From Pseudoscleropodium purum (lineage: Eukaryota > Streptophyta > Bryopsida > Hypnales > Brachytheciaceae): a DNA stretch of 64,000 bases. How positions within the stretch are numbered: the first letter of the stretch is position 1; every line of letters starts with the position of its first letter. Positions 50,118 through 61,750 of this stretch are shown piece after piece. Both the position numbers and the translations under genes were made by a program. The stretch covers positions 20,007,063 through 20,071,062 of the forward strand of contig OZ017795.1 in the NCBI GenBank assembly GCA_963969395.1, read 5' to 3'. The notes under the pieces were generated by a model that did no database searches, was not told the origin of the DNA, and was given only the letters and a program-made list of their open reading frames with translations.

Positions 50118-51662
50118 ATGATTCAATGTTTATTGACATGCTGAATTAGTTTTGAAAAGAAACTCAAACCATTGCAAATGTCAACATGTTTGATTCATTT
50201 TGCTTAAAAACACCTCCAAATGATTCCACTATTTCACACTTATTTTATATGAAAAAGGACACAACGGCACATAACATGCAAATTTTTTATCAAGCTAAAG
50301 GACCTATGTATCATTTAAAAGCAATTATATTCAACATCCTTCTTTGTCGATCTACATCATTTGAAATTCTTAATGATCCTAGCAAAATTGTTGGTTTACA
50401 TATGATAATAAAAATTAAAAAAAAGTCATACTACTAATACTAGTAGAAATTTGTGCATGAAATTATGTTACAGATGATGGTTTAATTAATGAAGTTGATG
50501 GTCTTTTCAAAACATCAATTATCATAAACTCAAAAAAATATATTTTGATGGAATTTTTAAATGTAAAAGTTGGAACTTTAATACATTTGGAAAATAATCA
50601 TTTATACAAGGATAAAAATATTGCATCGACATCGACAACTATCAAAGCATTAACAAAAGAAATAATGTTAGGACAAAACCAAATACATCTCATCACTTGC
50701 ATTCAATTTCCAATACAATTAGAAGTTGTATGAACCATTCATCATCCTCAAGGTTTATCTTCAAATGAAATGTCGTTTAATCCAAAAGGTGTCAACAAGC
50801 ATGGACTTTCATACATTGCTTTGTCACGTATTAGAACCAAAAAAAAATTGTATCTATTGTATCGATTAACCATATCAAAATTTAATGTAGATAATTTAAT
50901 TTCTTTTTAAATAAAAAGATTAAAGCCAATAGTAAAATAGAACTTATTTGTACCAATGTTCAAAACCATGTTCTATTTGCATATAATCATTTAAAACATT
51001 AATGTTAATTCTTTATCTAAACATCAATATCACATACAAAGTGATCATAATCTTCAATCATCCCACATATTATGTTTTGAAGAAACTAAGATTAAACTTA
51101 GAGAAGAAGTATCACAATTTATAGATACATCCCAAAAGTATAACTAAATATATATATATATATAATTATATATATTTGACAAATATGGTCTACTTTTCCT
51201 ATATAATAAAAACATAACATGTTCAACAACTACAATAAAAAGATCACAATGGATTTGAATTTATAAGAGCAATGTTTAATGAAAGTACTAAGAGTGCTAT
51301 TCATGTAATAACTATTTATCAATTTCATTCTACTTCGATATCATTGTTAATTGAAATTATAAGAAAGTTAATTACTAAAGCACCATTAATATATTTTATT
51401 CTTAAAGATTCTAATGCAAATTTATGTATGGAAAAAAGAAAGACAACAATTCTCAACAACTTATTCAAGTCATGTCTAAATACCACTTCAAACAACAACT
51501 ACCAACACCTACTACTACATCAAATTCATTAATAGATCATACTTGGACAAATATTCCAAGTCAAGATGCAGAATATCCTAATATAAATGCATATTGGCCA
51601 AATTATCACAAGCAAATATATTGTGCATTTAAACTTCCAAGTACAATATCTAAGTATACATG
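50118..51662 (+). pseudogene. Helitron-like helicase, 3' part, with endonuclease-like tail
   Basis: It continues the helicase after the 6.7-kb interruption: NDSMFIDMLN, then MFDSFCLKTPPNDSTI (50186), DPSKIVGLH, and a segment with TIHHPQGLSSNEM and YIALSRIRTKKKLYLL (about 50736-50860), corresponding to Pif1 motifs V and VI. Past about 50990, NVNSLSKHQ...SSHILCFEETKI, KDSNANL (for GDFN) and SLIDHTWTNIP...YWPNYHKQIYCAFKLP resemble the exonuclease-endonuclease-phosphatase domain that follows helicase in some Helitrons. In-frame stops and shifts are frequent. The frame ends at TAA near 51672. Assignment is by recognised motifs. Confidence 0.65.
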
Positions 51663-51814
51663 TAATAAATAAAGTTTATTTGTCATGTAAAAAAGAATTA
51701 TTAAAGAATTTTGCAATAAAATTAAATCAATAAAATGCCAATTTTACATTTATATGTATAAGTGAAAAATATATAAATATGCATTGTAATCTAGCTTTTG
51801 TTTTATTTCACAAA

Positions 51815-52350
51815 ATCCAAGAAAACACTAATATAGGGGTTCTTTTAAAAAAAAAAGGTGTACTCTATTTATTATTGTGTGACTAATGTCACTTTTCAAA
51901 TTGTATTAGATTTTAGAATCAATATACTTGTTTTAGGATTATAAGTATAATAACATTCTTATCTCTAGGAATAAGAATTTAGTTCTCAATCCTTTACCAA
52001 TGTTGTTGATATTTGATAGGATGAATGTAGTCCTAATGCTTAATGTTCTATAAGGTGATCAAATATTCTAGTCAATGATTCAAGTTTGGTCAAATTTGTC
52101 AATGTATGCTCTCCCCTCATCAAATGTGAAGATAATACTTTTAAAATAATACACATAATCCTTAATTACCTCCTTAATTGTATTTAGGGTCAAATTTGTC
52201 TAGTTGATTTTGTATATTTCGCACCTAATGCAAGAATGCCTAGTGATTTAGATGTCTATTGTCAAAATTTCTCAATATGCATGAAGAATGAAGTTAAGAA
52301 TTTATACGAAGGTCTATTTTTTCTTATTCTTTTTTGCTTTTAGGTCAAAT
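51815..52350 (+). repeat. Dispersed ACTAGTATA repeat, copy 3 (diverged)
   Basis: It starts aacactaatataggggtt and follows the order of copies 1 and 2 (tgtgtgactaatgtcac, agtcctaatgc, gtcaatgattcaagtttggtcaaa, gaagataatactttt, tacacataat). It lies just beyond the end of the Helitron-like gene. Confidence 0.45.
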
Positions 52351-52762
52351 TATCCAAGTATACACAATTAAAACCTACATGCAACACATGGGACTAATGT
52401 TTACTTATGGTTAAAAAAAAATCTAAAACCATGCACAAATTAATCCTAAAATCATGCTCCAAACAACATTTTAAAATAGTATGCAGTACAATATCTAATA
52501 CTGTAGATTAAAAAACCCTATTTTCATGAAATAGTACCTAAGACCATAGTGTAGGATCTATAACTATGCAATCAACATATGACTATGCACTATAGTCCAA
52601 GGCTGTGGAATAAGTACCTATAACTATGCAAACCACCCTATGGCTATGTACAAGTGCATGTGCTTCTTATTGATTGAAACATAAGAAGAGTTTTTCACCC
52701 TCGAGAGGGTTGTGAATTCCCAAACTTTGAGAAGTGTCCTATAAAGGGCCGTTGCATCTCGT

Positions 52763-52789
52763 TGATGTGGTACAACCACTACCATGTCC
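52763..52789. repeat. Fourth TGACRTGG palindrome (copy D)
   Basis: TGATGTGG, 11 bases, CCATGTCC, directly followed by an A-run and AT-rich DNA as in copies A-C. The surrounding MITE is too diverged to delimit. Confidence 0.45.
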
Positions 52790-54180
52790 GGAAAAAAAAA
52801 AAAAATTTAAATGAATCTTTTTCAATTTTTTCTTCATTTTAAGATTAAGTTAACTTTTTAATTTTTTAATTTTTTTTTGTTGGGATCAACCGTTCTATCA
52901 CGTGAAGTGACATTGAAGCCATTCTACATTGGATTGTAGTGTTAGATGGACTCTTATGAGAGTTCTTCTTAGTTTTGGATGGATTTCATCTAAATGTTGG
53001 AGTTCATCCACCTTAGGGTTTGAGTGTTTAGGTGGAGAGAGCTCCTTGATTTGACATTGTTGTCAAGTCAAGTTTTGTCAAGTCAAGTTTTGTGAGCATT
53101 TTCGAGAGAGTTGTGTGTTGTGCTTTGCTTGGAGATGATGGATTATCATTTAATAAAAGCTTTACTTCTTCTCTTACGTTTACACTCTTTGATTCTTCCT
53201 TTGTAGAGTGAGAGCTGCTTGACTTTGTATGTAGATTTCATAGTTTCTCACTTGACAACAATTTCCTTCTTTCTTTCTTGTAGGACTTATCTTGAGTGGA
53301 AAGACAAAATTTCAACTTCTAGATTGTTGCTAGTACTTGTAGTAGTAATAGAGGAGTTTCATATGATTCCAATGCTTTGAAAAATGTAAGATTTGAGTGA
53401 TTTTTTGAAGAAGATATGGGATTTTGAAGTTTGTGGAAGTTTATTCAACGAGTCCTTAGAATGGAGCGGTAGATTGTAACATCTATGAATTTTGAAGACT
53501 TTCTAAAGTCTAGGTATTTTGAAGAATTTTTTGAAATCTAGGATTTTTGAAGATTTTTTAAAATTAAAATCTAGGATTTTTGAAGATTCTAAAATCTAGG
53601 ATTTGGGAAGATACCTAAAGTGTCCCAACAAAGTACATTTTGCAAAATATAGAATCTTTCATATTTGCAAATTTAGAATTCTTTATATATATATATTAAA
53701 AAAAAAGGAGTAGGGTGCAAACTTTGAAATTCATTTCTAGGGGCATATTAGTTCGGATTTGAGTAAAATTTATGCTTATTCTATGTGAAATTTGCCAAGG
53801 AATCCAATGGTGCAATTGATTTAGCATTTAGACTTGTTACTCAATCTAAATTAGTATTTCTCTTAGGCTGAAAGGTACTTTTGAACATCGATTTTCCAAA
53901 ATTTCCAAGAATTTTAGGTTTTGGAACCTAATTAGACACATTCTAGTGTCTATTTTTTATTATTGATATATGATTGGCGACTCATGATCATTCATTGCAG
54001 GCGTTTGCTTGTGGCTCTGATTCATACTTTTCTTGAGTTTTTGCAATTCGTTTTTTAGTGAAGAGGATCCAATTTGGATTTTTTGCATTTTGTTTTGGTA
54101 CCTTCCCCCATAGTAGACATTATTGCCGGTGGTTTTCAGTTTTGTTCCATTTTTTGTTTGTGAATAGGCTTTCATTTTCA
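52790..54180. repeat. Intergenic with 25-28-bp tandem repeat at 53495-53620
   Basis: Between 53495 and 53620 the words aaatctaggatttttgaaga and close variants occur about five times, a diverged minisatellite. The sequence gtcaagtcaagttttgt is locally doubled near 53065-53090. No gene is recognised, although gene-like spacing begins near 54185. Confidence 0.5.
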
Positions 54181-54299
54181 TAGATGTATCGTAGTAGTGA
54201 GGTCGGATTAATCACCAACGAGACTATTTTCTATGCACCAAGTGGGCGGTGTTTGTTTGAATTGTGGTACTCGGAAAGTGATGACCCGTGAACTACAAG

Positions 54300-54928
54300 T
54301 TTGGTGGTGATATAGGTATAGGTGTAGGTTGCCTTGAGCCTTTAGATAGTTACAGATATCCAAATAGACCTTTTATGGTGCATACTAGAAGTTGATATTA
54401 TCGATCTCTATCACTAGACTACTTGGAGGATACTCACACTGATGACTTTGGGCTAGAGGTGGATACCAACAAGGCTTTTGAGCCTATTTCGGCATTGGAT
54501 ACCACTGGTAGGCTTCAGATTAGGAGTGTGTATACATTTTACAACATGGACAATGATCTTCGTAGTATGGTGAAGGATCATTTCTCTAGGAGGTCTGGAG
54601 GCATTTCTCTTCCCGATTGGAAGCTCCGATTTTGGACTTGGATGAAGGAGAGGCGACAACAGTCTCCAAGCTTCAACGATTGGTATGCTTTTGAGCTATT
54701 GCCAGAACATTTGAAGTATGAAGCGCTCCAAACATATGAGCGACGGAGTGATGAGTACATGCTCCAATTGTGCCAAGTGAAGCGCTATTGGAAGACTCGT
54801 ATGGAGCTTGTTTCTACTCTCAAAGAAAGTGCAATAGCAAGTTTAGTACATGTGGAGAAGGGAGAAGGGAGGTTAGAAAAGAAGAAAGATGATCCATCTT
54901 CTAAAGATACTAAGAGGAAGCCTTTGGC
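54300..54928 (+). pseudogene. Unknown ORF truncated by an hAT end
   Basis: An open frame from ATG 54423 reads EDTHTDDFGLEVDTN, then FYNMDNDLRSMVKDHFSRRSGGI, PDWKLRFWTWMKERRQQSP, and a lysine-rich segment to KRKPLAR. The same frame can be followed upstream to about 54305 through one TGA (PFMVHTRS, stop, YYRSLSLDYL), so the coding unit is longer and damaged. At 54929 it runs into the hAT terminus CAGGGTTGAT, and the residues beyond are translated transposon DNA. The basic/tryptophan-rich middle and lysine-rich tail would suit a gag-like or nucleic-acid-binding protein, but I cannot name a family. Confidence 0.45.
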
Positions 54929-55112
54929 CAGGGTTGATGAATCTCTACATCCGCCCCAAAATAGCGTCCGTTTTCCGGACGTTCGGACGCTAGCGAACGC
55001 AGCGTCCTTCCCGCCGTCGGAAGGCGGACGCGCGGGGCCGGGCAAGGCGGACGGACGGGGCAGACGGGTGGGGCGGACGGGCGGGGTGGACGGACGGGGC
55101 GGCTTAGAAAAC
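54929..55112 (+). mobile_element. hAT terminus with GC-rich GGCGGACG block
   Basis: CAGGGTTGATGAATCTCTAC at 54929 matches the right end of the 322-bp hAT MITE (24 of 27 bases including the next ccgcc). The following segment (gacgttcggacgctagcgaa, gcagcgtcc, ccgccgtcgg) also matches the MITE, then about 90 bp of ggacgg/ggcgga repeats follow. It marks one end of an element that most likely includes the transposase at 55454-58827. The 8 bases outside, CCTTTGGC, have no second copy at a plausible far end. Confidence 0.7.
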
Positions 55113-55453
55113 CCGTTTTGGATTTTTTGTTTTGATTGTTTTCACCAATGAGAGATTGAGAGTGAAGTCATTTTGATTTTGATTTTTCTTATATTGCAAT
55201 TGCGATTCAATAGAGTTGTATATTACTATTTATGTAAAAGCTAAAATATGAAATATATTTTAAATTTTTTTTGTTGAATTTCATTTTGATTTAGAAACAA
55301 AATCACTTTAAAATCCAGCGAGATGTATATTATCAATAAACAAACAATTTTATAATAAAATGATTGAAGAAACCATTGTCATTTGTCAACATGAGCTCCA
55401 TATATCATAAGCAACTAAACAATCAAACATCTAAATTCACATCTCCACAATTC

Positions 55454-58400
55454 CTATGGACGCCAATCCACATCTCCTCTAACCTCAGCCCCACTACTCT
55501 CTCTTGCAGCTCTCCGTTCAAAATCTTCATTATCGGAGTCATCTTCATTGTCGGAGTCATCTTCATTGTCGGAGTCATCTTCATTGTTAGAATTAAGTAT
55601 CGTTGTCTCCTTCAAGTCTTCTCTCGAAGTAGGTTTACTCCCTTTTTTCGAATTTAATTTTTCTTTTTTACTTTGACAGAACGATTAAAGGCTTTTTGAA
55701 TAGGAACCTTTCTTTTCTTTCTATTTGACAAAGTAGCAACATTTTCATCAAGAGGGGTCCTATTCTTCACTGGAGAGATAGCAAAAGGTTGCATTTCTCT
55801 TTTCGCTTTCACGTTACTCGATTCTTGAACCATCAATCTCGATGTAGGGTTCACATGTCCATAAACGGTTATCTCCACTTTGGCTTTCTTTTGAAGTAAT
55901 AGAGTGCCGTTTGTTGATTTGATGGGTTCTTGCGCCATTCTTTTTCCTAAAATGTGAGCACGCAAAGATGCCAATGGCATCCGATCACTATCCGTATCAC
56001 TTAGGCTTGTAGGTGATGACGCTACTTTCCGTAGATTATCGCCTGTAGAAATTTCTTTGGAAATGTTCATTAGGCGTTTTCCATATTCAAAGCTCTGAGA
56101 ATCATTCAATCGTGTGCTAACAGACTTCAACGGTATTGGTGGAAGAGCACTAAATCTCGGTACTTCAAAAATTGACTTCATTGGCTCCTTTCCTTTATCA
56201 CTCTTCACAATTGCCGAATTTGTGACTGCCATCCCAAGTGAATCATTATTTTTTTGTACCGCAATATTTGGTTCCCTCTCATCACCACTATTGTTGCCCA
56301 CATCTTTTGGAACGTCCACCTCCATGACCACATCTTCTCTTTTGTCGTTTCCTTGCATTACATTTAATGCCACAGATGGAGATTGAGAAATTAAAACTTC
56401 TTCATTTCTCCCATCATCACCAATAGCATTCTCATTGATTTTCACCTCTTTGGCAATAGCGTTTGCTTTTTCCGATAGAATGTTTTTGCTATTCAAGAAT
56501 CCCATTCCATTGCAATATGCAGCTAAAGAAGGTAGATTCTCCTCTCCCCCTACATTGTTCTCGTCTTCACAAAAGGTATATGCATCGTTTGCATTGTCGG
56601 GAACGACATCCTTGCGGTTTAGATGATAATCATGCGTATCATTCACCAAATCGGGAAAGTCTTGCATAACGTCTTCATCTCCCCATGCTGTCGCACGATT
56701 GAAGTCATCTCCGCCATCTACAGCTGAAAGGGCCCTTTCCAAATCCTTGTCATCATCGTCTTCTAACGTCGGCCTATCTGAATCCTCTGATTCCATCGGA
56801 TTCACATTATCATTATACCATTTTTTTTCATCTTTTTCCTTCGATGCGTTTAATACTTTGGAATTGGTATACACGTACACCAAATCCGCTGCTCTCTCCG
56901 GCTTCAATTTATTTCGAGATTTGTTGTGAACAAAAGAATAGTTGCTCCAATTCCGTTCACATGAAGATGATGACACCGGTTGAGCCAATATTCTCTTCGC
57001 TAATGGAGCTATAAACTTGCCACATGCACCTTCAAAATCCCACCAAGCATGTGCGGACAACATTTGATCTTCCAGATTCAACATATTGTGGAATGGAGGT
57101 TCCTTGTGTCGAAAAGCTACAAATTCCTTCACCACTACTGCATATTCATCCGGTTTACATATTCTCTCCAAAACTTTCTTACATCCTGACATTGCATCTA
57201 CGTCATCCACTAGCTCTTTGTCATGAAGAAGGTATGGATTCAAAAGAGCTGCGGCTGATTGGAGATCGTTGTCCACCATTCTTCTTCGGGCATAAAAAGA
57301 CTATACTAATGGAATTGCAAGTTCTTCTAGCAAATAAAATGGTGAACTTTGTAATCCGTTCACGTGCTTCTCTAACTTCCTAATGATATGCAACACCTTC
57401 CCCATGCATGGTGATTTTGAATCCAAATCGCGGAGTGTACATATGATTGGTTCAACCATCTCCACATAATTGATGGACCGATTCCAAAAATGGTCATTAA
57501 GAACAATTTTCTTCACCGCTAAGGCCAAGTCTTTTGGTTGGACTTTAGCTCCACGTTTCTTCTTGAGAGTATGTACATACTCAACCCATTGCGGATCTAC
57601 CACCGTTTGTTCCAATGCTCCTCTCAATTTTGTCAAACGCTCCATCATGATAAATTTAGAGGCGAACATTGTATCCCCAGGCATCAAGAGACCAAGATTT
57701 GGCGAATACTTTTGCAATAGAGCTAGCGGCATATATCTCTTCCTGATAAATTTAGCTACAAGAACTCCTTTATCCAATTTGGAAGCAATCCATTTCTGTG
57801 CAGCCCAATCCTTCAACAACAAATTCAATGCATGTACCACGCACCCTTGGTAAAAAATATGAGGATATTTTGCAGATATTACATCCCATGCGGACGGATT
57901 CACGGGAGCATTATCCGTAGTTATTAACACGACGTTCTTGGACCCCACTTATTTAATGAACTTTTCCAACACAGCTACCAAGTACTCCGCATTTTTTTCA
58001 CAACCACTTGTATCCACAGATTCAAGAAATTCTTCACCTGCGGATGATACAAGCATGGCATTGATGAGAGGTCGATTAGTCACGGAGCTCCATCCATCAA
58101 TGGACAATGTTGCTTCAAATTTTCGAATGCTATCTTCGGTCCGTGCATTCAACTGTGTCTAAATGTTGGTCTTCGCCTCATTCAACAATTTGTACCGAAG
58201 GTCGTGGTATGAGGGAGGAATATCTGGCCTACCAAACGCAGCCATTTTCTTCACTGCTTCTTTAAAAGCTGGATTTCGAGCCACGGAAAATGGTATATTC
58301 GCAGAATAAAAAAAATTTGCCCACATTGAATGTAATTTGCATCTATGACCTTCTTCAAACCCATTCACTAAGCTACCTTGCCTCTGAGGCCTAGAACTTG

Positions 58401-58827
58401 ATGCCCTCGGGGTTTCACGTTCACCAAAAGCTTCCGTACTCAAAGTCATTTCAGTTGTGGCACATACCATTGATACCAATTCTTTGGACGTTGGACAAGA
58501 ATCTTCGTAGTCAGAATGCGACACAGCCTTTCCGGCCGAAAACTCTTGAACATCTGAAGGGCCAGGGTTGCCATCCACATTGTCCATTACAACGCGTTTT
58601 GGAAAAACTCCTTCGCAATGCTGAAATAAATCTCGAACTGCCATTGATAATCGTGGACAAAGGCTCACCCCTTTATCACGTACACCTTCAGGCCCAGAAT
58701 AGCCTAAGTGGCTGAACATACGGCTGAGCTTCCTTGACATGCTCGCTTTGCAAAGCCTACATTTTACTTTACCACCCTCTTGCATACTAAACCAAGGAGA
58801 AAAATCCCCCGTCGGTTTGGCCACCAT
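55454..58827 (-). pseudogene. hAT transposase (BED, DUF659, hATC) with three in-frame stops
   Basis: One minus-strand frame runs from ATG 58827 (MVAKPTGDFSPWFSM) to a stop at 55654, broken only by TAG 58161, TAA 57951 and TAG 57303. Order: degenerate BED finger (CRLC...H...C); DUF659-type region (ARNPAFKEAV, IPPSYHDLR, ATLSIDGWSSV with the first catalytic Asp, then VLITTDNA with the second); hATC dimerisation region (WWDFEGACGKF, PVSSSSCERNWSNYSFVH with the catalytic Glu, RNKLKPERAADLVYVY). About 390 residues follow hATC: acidic stretches and a basic NRKKRKV. A one-base shift in the A-runs at 55658-55669 would add an acidic NEDDSD repeat tail ending at 55454. The enzyme would cut and paste hAT DNA; this copy is inactive as it stands. 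Confidence 0.85.
55531..55583 (-). repeat. 18-bp tandem repeat encoding NEDDSD
   Basis: Three units of about 18 bp (tcggagtcatcttcattg on the plus strand). In the minus-strand frame one base off the transposase frame they read NEDDSD repeats within an uninterrupted stretch from the A-run at 55664 to TAG at 55454-55456. This suggests a real acidic C-terminus lost by a homopolymer frameshift. Confidence 0.6.
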
Positions 58828-58829
58828 AC

Positions 58830-59372
58830 TGACAAGTGTATGTTTTACCTCAATTTCAAAAGAAACCAATAAAATGTTTTCAATTTGAAACCTACAACGT
58901 GACAATGTATACAATATCAATGAAATTAGTCACACAAAGCTTTGAAAATCAAAGCCCCCCCGTCCACCGAACTATGCATTACCAAGCAAGAGACTCAATA
59001 AATTGAAGCTCATAGCCTTTGGAAATCTTAGCGTTCGGTTTTTCGAGAGTGAATACCAAAGCTTCTCTTCTAACATTTACAGTCCCCTCCAGAAAATTAA
59101 AGGTTCATTTTTAGGGTTTCCATTCAAAAACAAGAAACGGCTTGGACGAGGTTGAAGCGGACGGGCGGATGGGGCGGGCGGACGGACGGGGCGGACAGGG
59201 CGGACATGCCAGACGGGTCGCACGGGCGGTCGGACGCGGCGAACGGGGCGGTCGGACGGGACTGTTCGCACTGTCCGCCTTCCGATGCCGTCCGCGCTTT
59301 GGACACGCCGACCGCCCCACTTAAACACTGACCGCCGACGGCGTCCGCCCAGCTGTCCATTGGAGCATCCTA
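58830..59372. repeat. Upstream flank of transposase with GC-rich GGCGGACG block
   Basis: 59145-59355 is a GC-rich array of ggcggacg/cgtccgcc words like those at 48391-48712, 54950-55112 and 62195-62680. It lies where the opposite end of the hAT element is expected. The outermost sequence reads GAGCATCCTA (to 59372), inverse of TAGGATGCTC, a possible but weak hAT end. Its outer 8 bases (agaggtcg) do not match those outside 54929, so the boundary is unresolved. Frames crossing the array are composition artefacts. Confidence 0.5.
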
Positions 59373-61267
59373 AGAGGTCGATATTACTCAAAAAGAGCAG
59401 TAACATTTCCAAAAAAAACAGCCTAATAATCACTGCTAAATGAGGATCAATGTAATTGATTTATCATTTTAAAAAAAAAAATGTAAACCCTAAATCCTAT
59501 ACCCTAATTACCCTAAACCTTTTCTTTTCTCCCCTAAATTGTTTTACGAATGAGGGGAATGTAGTTAAGTTGAATATGTTTGGATTATTTACTCATATTA
59601 TCCTTCTAAATAGGTTTTGAGAAGATCTGAAGATGGTGGGGATTTTTTTAAAGTTCATTAGGAAATCAAATGTTTTGCAGAAATAATCAATTCCTTTTTC
59701 ATCATAAGCAAATGAAATTTTAAAAAAAGGCCCCAATACATAATTAGAATAACAGTTTAATGGATTTCAACCTCATGATATTTAATGAAAGGTTGTGTTT
59801 TCTAATTAGAAGTGCATCACGATCTTCAAATGAACATCGAGTCTTTCATATTTTTTAATGAAATTTTGATTAGATTTGAAAACAAAGAAAAAGAATCAAT
59901 GTTTTAACTTTCAAATCATATATGGCTATATTTTTCCTTAAAAACATAGAAAAATTCGTTACTTGAGTTGATTGAGTAGAATACATTATACACTTATACA
60001 TGTGCTATATTTATTTTGAAGGGTAATTCCAATATTCTTATTTCAGATGTTTTTAAATATTAATTTAAAAAAAAAGAGGGTTCATTGTTTAAAGATCTAA
60101 AAAATTGACAAATATAATTTCTATTATAAATAGGAATTGAATTCGGAATTCGAATTTTGAAATGATTCAAATGAACAAGATATTGATTATAAAATATTTC
60201 TTTGTTTGAGTTTTCAAAATGAATTCACGAAACAATTGCAAACTTTTGAACTTAGGTATATGATATTGTTTTCGGTTTGTACTTTGTAGAGTATAATACT
60301 TCAATTTTAATCCTAAATAAATGAAAAAATTCCACATGAATGAAATGTTTCTATGTATTGCACAAAGATTTCTACCAATTACTATGATAATTAAATACAT
60401 TGTTACATTTCATAAAATATTCTACATAGAAAGAAAAAATCATTTCAGTTTTCAATCATGATAAACGATGTCTTTTACTCTTTCTGTTATATGTTTGTTT
60501 TGTATAACGTATACATTGTACAATCTTTGAGAGCAGGGGAGTTCATTTTTGACTCTTATTGAAATAGAAAATATATTTGTGTTTGGATTTTGAAATCATT
60601 ATCACATTATGTATTCTACGGTCTTGCAAGAATGCATCTTGCTCCTTCTTTTGAATCTTTTTGATATTTTTTTTTTCCTTTGCTTTCTCGTAGGGCTCTT
60701 GTTCTCTTGTTCTCTTCATTTGACCAGCCTATTTGGCTTGGCTCTTAGTTTTTGTTTTTTTTAATGCAATGGTTTATGCATATGTTATAAAAAATATATA
60801 TTATTTATTTAAAATTAATATATTGATGAACAAACACATAAAGGCATTGAATCCTTTCACATTTAAAGTTATAAATCTATCATAAATCACTCTTGCAAAT
60901 TTGAATGATTGAATCGAAAATTTGAAAATGTAATTACAAGAGCTTTCAATTCAATCAATTGCATAAATCATAAATGTTGAAATGCAACTCATATGAGTTT
61001 AGCATCTATGAAGATTAATTCATGCCATCCACATGCAATTTTCCAATTTAATAAAATGCAATTGAGTACTTCAATTTCTTTCCCTTCAATTCTCCAAGTA
61101 ACATTCACTTCATATCTTTTTCTATTTGTTTATCTATTTTTTGGAAACAAATGGAGAAACCATCTTTGTCTATATTTGCACATGCACTCTTATTTGATTG
61201 ATGAAGAATAGATCTATGAAATATATAATCATTGATTTGTTCATGTTGATTTATCTAATATATTTTA

Positions 61268-61340
<73 letters not shown>

Positions 61341-61560
61341 TTAAAGGAGTATGGAAGACAAGATTGACAAATTGTGTTCAAATGTTGTTGATTTTGAAAT
61401 GATTTAGTACTATATCTTTTATAAGAATATTATAATAGTATTATGTTATAATATTCCTAAAACAATTGCAACAAATATTAAAATACATGCTAAGTTAGGT
61501 TTGTTAGCCTACCAATTGTTCATTAATAGACATAATTGAATAGCCCCCTTAAATGAAACA
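59373..61560. other. AT-rich intergenic DNA with TA microsatellite
   Basis: No gene recognised. A (TA)n run of about 66 bp lies at 61272-61338. A short telomere-like stretch (aaccctaaatcc, ccctaattaccctaaacc) occurs at 59487-59520 and is too short and irregular to be a telomere relic. Confidence 0.5.
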
Positions 61561-61562
61561 CT

Positions 61563-61750
61563 CAATATCTAATATCTTACAATCCAAGTGGTGGATTTGT
61601 CTAAAATTTTTTCTACATCTTTTCCAACTAATTTACTACAAGATCCTACGGTTACATATGTCCAAAAGTATTTTTCTTCCAAGACTTGGTATTTGCACTA
61701 CTACTGGCAATTTTGAAGTGTTTTTAGTGAAAAGAACTTTAGGGGCTAAA
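61563..61750. repeat. Truncated TTAA-element end
   Basis: The segment is the inverse of the left 190 bp of the CCCCTAAAGG elements (tctaatatcttacaatcca, tactacaagatcctacggtt, gtccaaaag, ggcaattttgaagtgtttt) and ends ctttaggggCTAA, with the TTAA mutated. The other end is missing. Confidence 0.55.

Noticed and set aside
54929..55151. C-terminal 75 codons of the open frame starting at 54423
   Set aside because: They are translated hAT terminus and GC-rich array; the same DNA occurs in the non-coding MITE at 48391-48712.
56114..57853. Plus-strand frames opposite the transposase
   Set aside because: Antisense shadows of the hAT coding sequence without independent motifs.
57301..58161. In-frame stops read as recoding or RNA editing
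   Set aside because: No known nuclear mechanism would apply, and two unrelated TE-associated frames share the pattern. Mutation is simpler.
58996..59023. CCTTTGGA as the far target duplication of CCTTTGGC beside 54929
   Set aside because: One base differs and the adjoining sequence (ctcatag) is not an hAT end.
59112..59372. A separate 261-bp hAT element from TAGGGTTTCC to GGAGCATCCTA
   Set aside because: The ends match loosely, but the outer 8 bases (ttcatttt and agaggtcg) differ, so no target duplication supports it.
59487..59520. CCCTAAA-like words as an interstitial telomere repeat
   Set aside because: Only a few irregular units over about 30 bp, within AT-rich DNA.
61272..61338. TA repeat as a replication or regulatory element
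   Set aside because: A plain microsatellite; nothing else supports a function.
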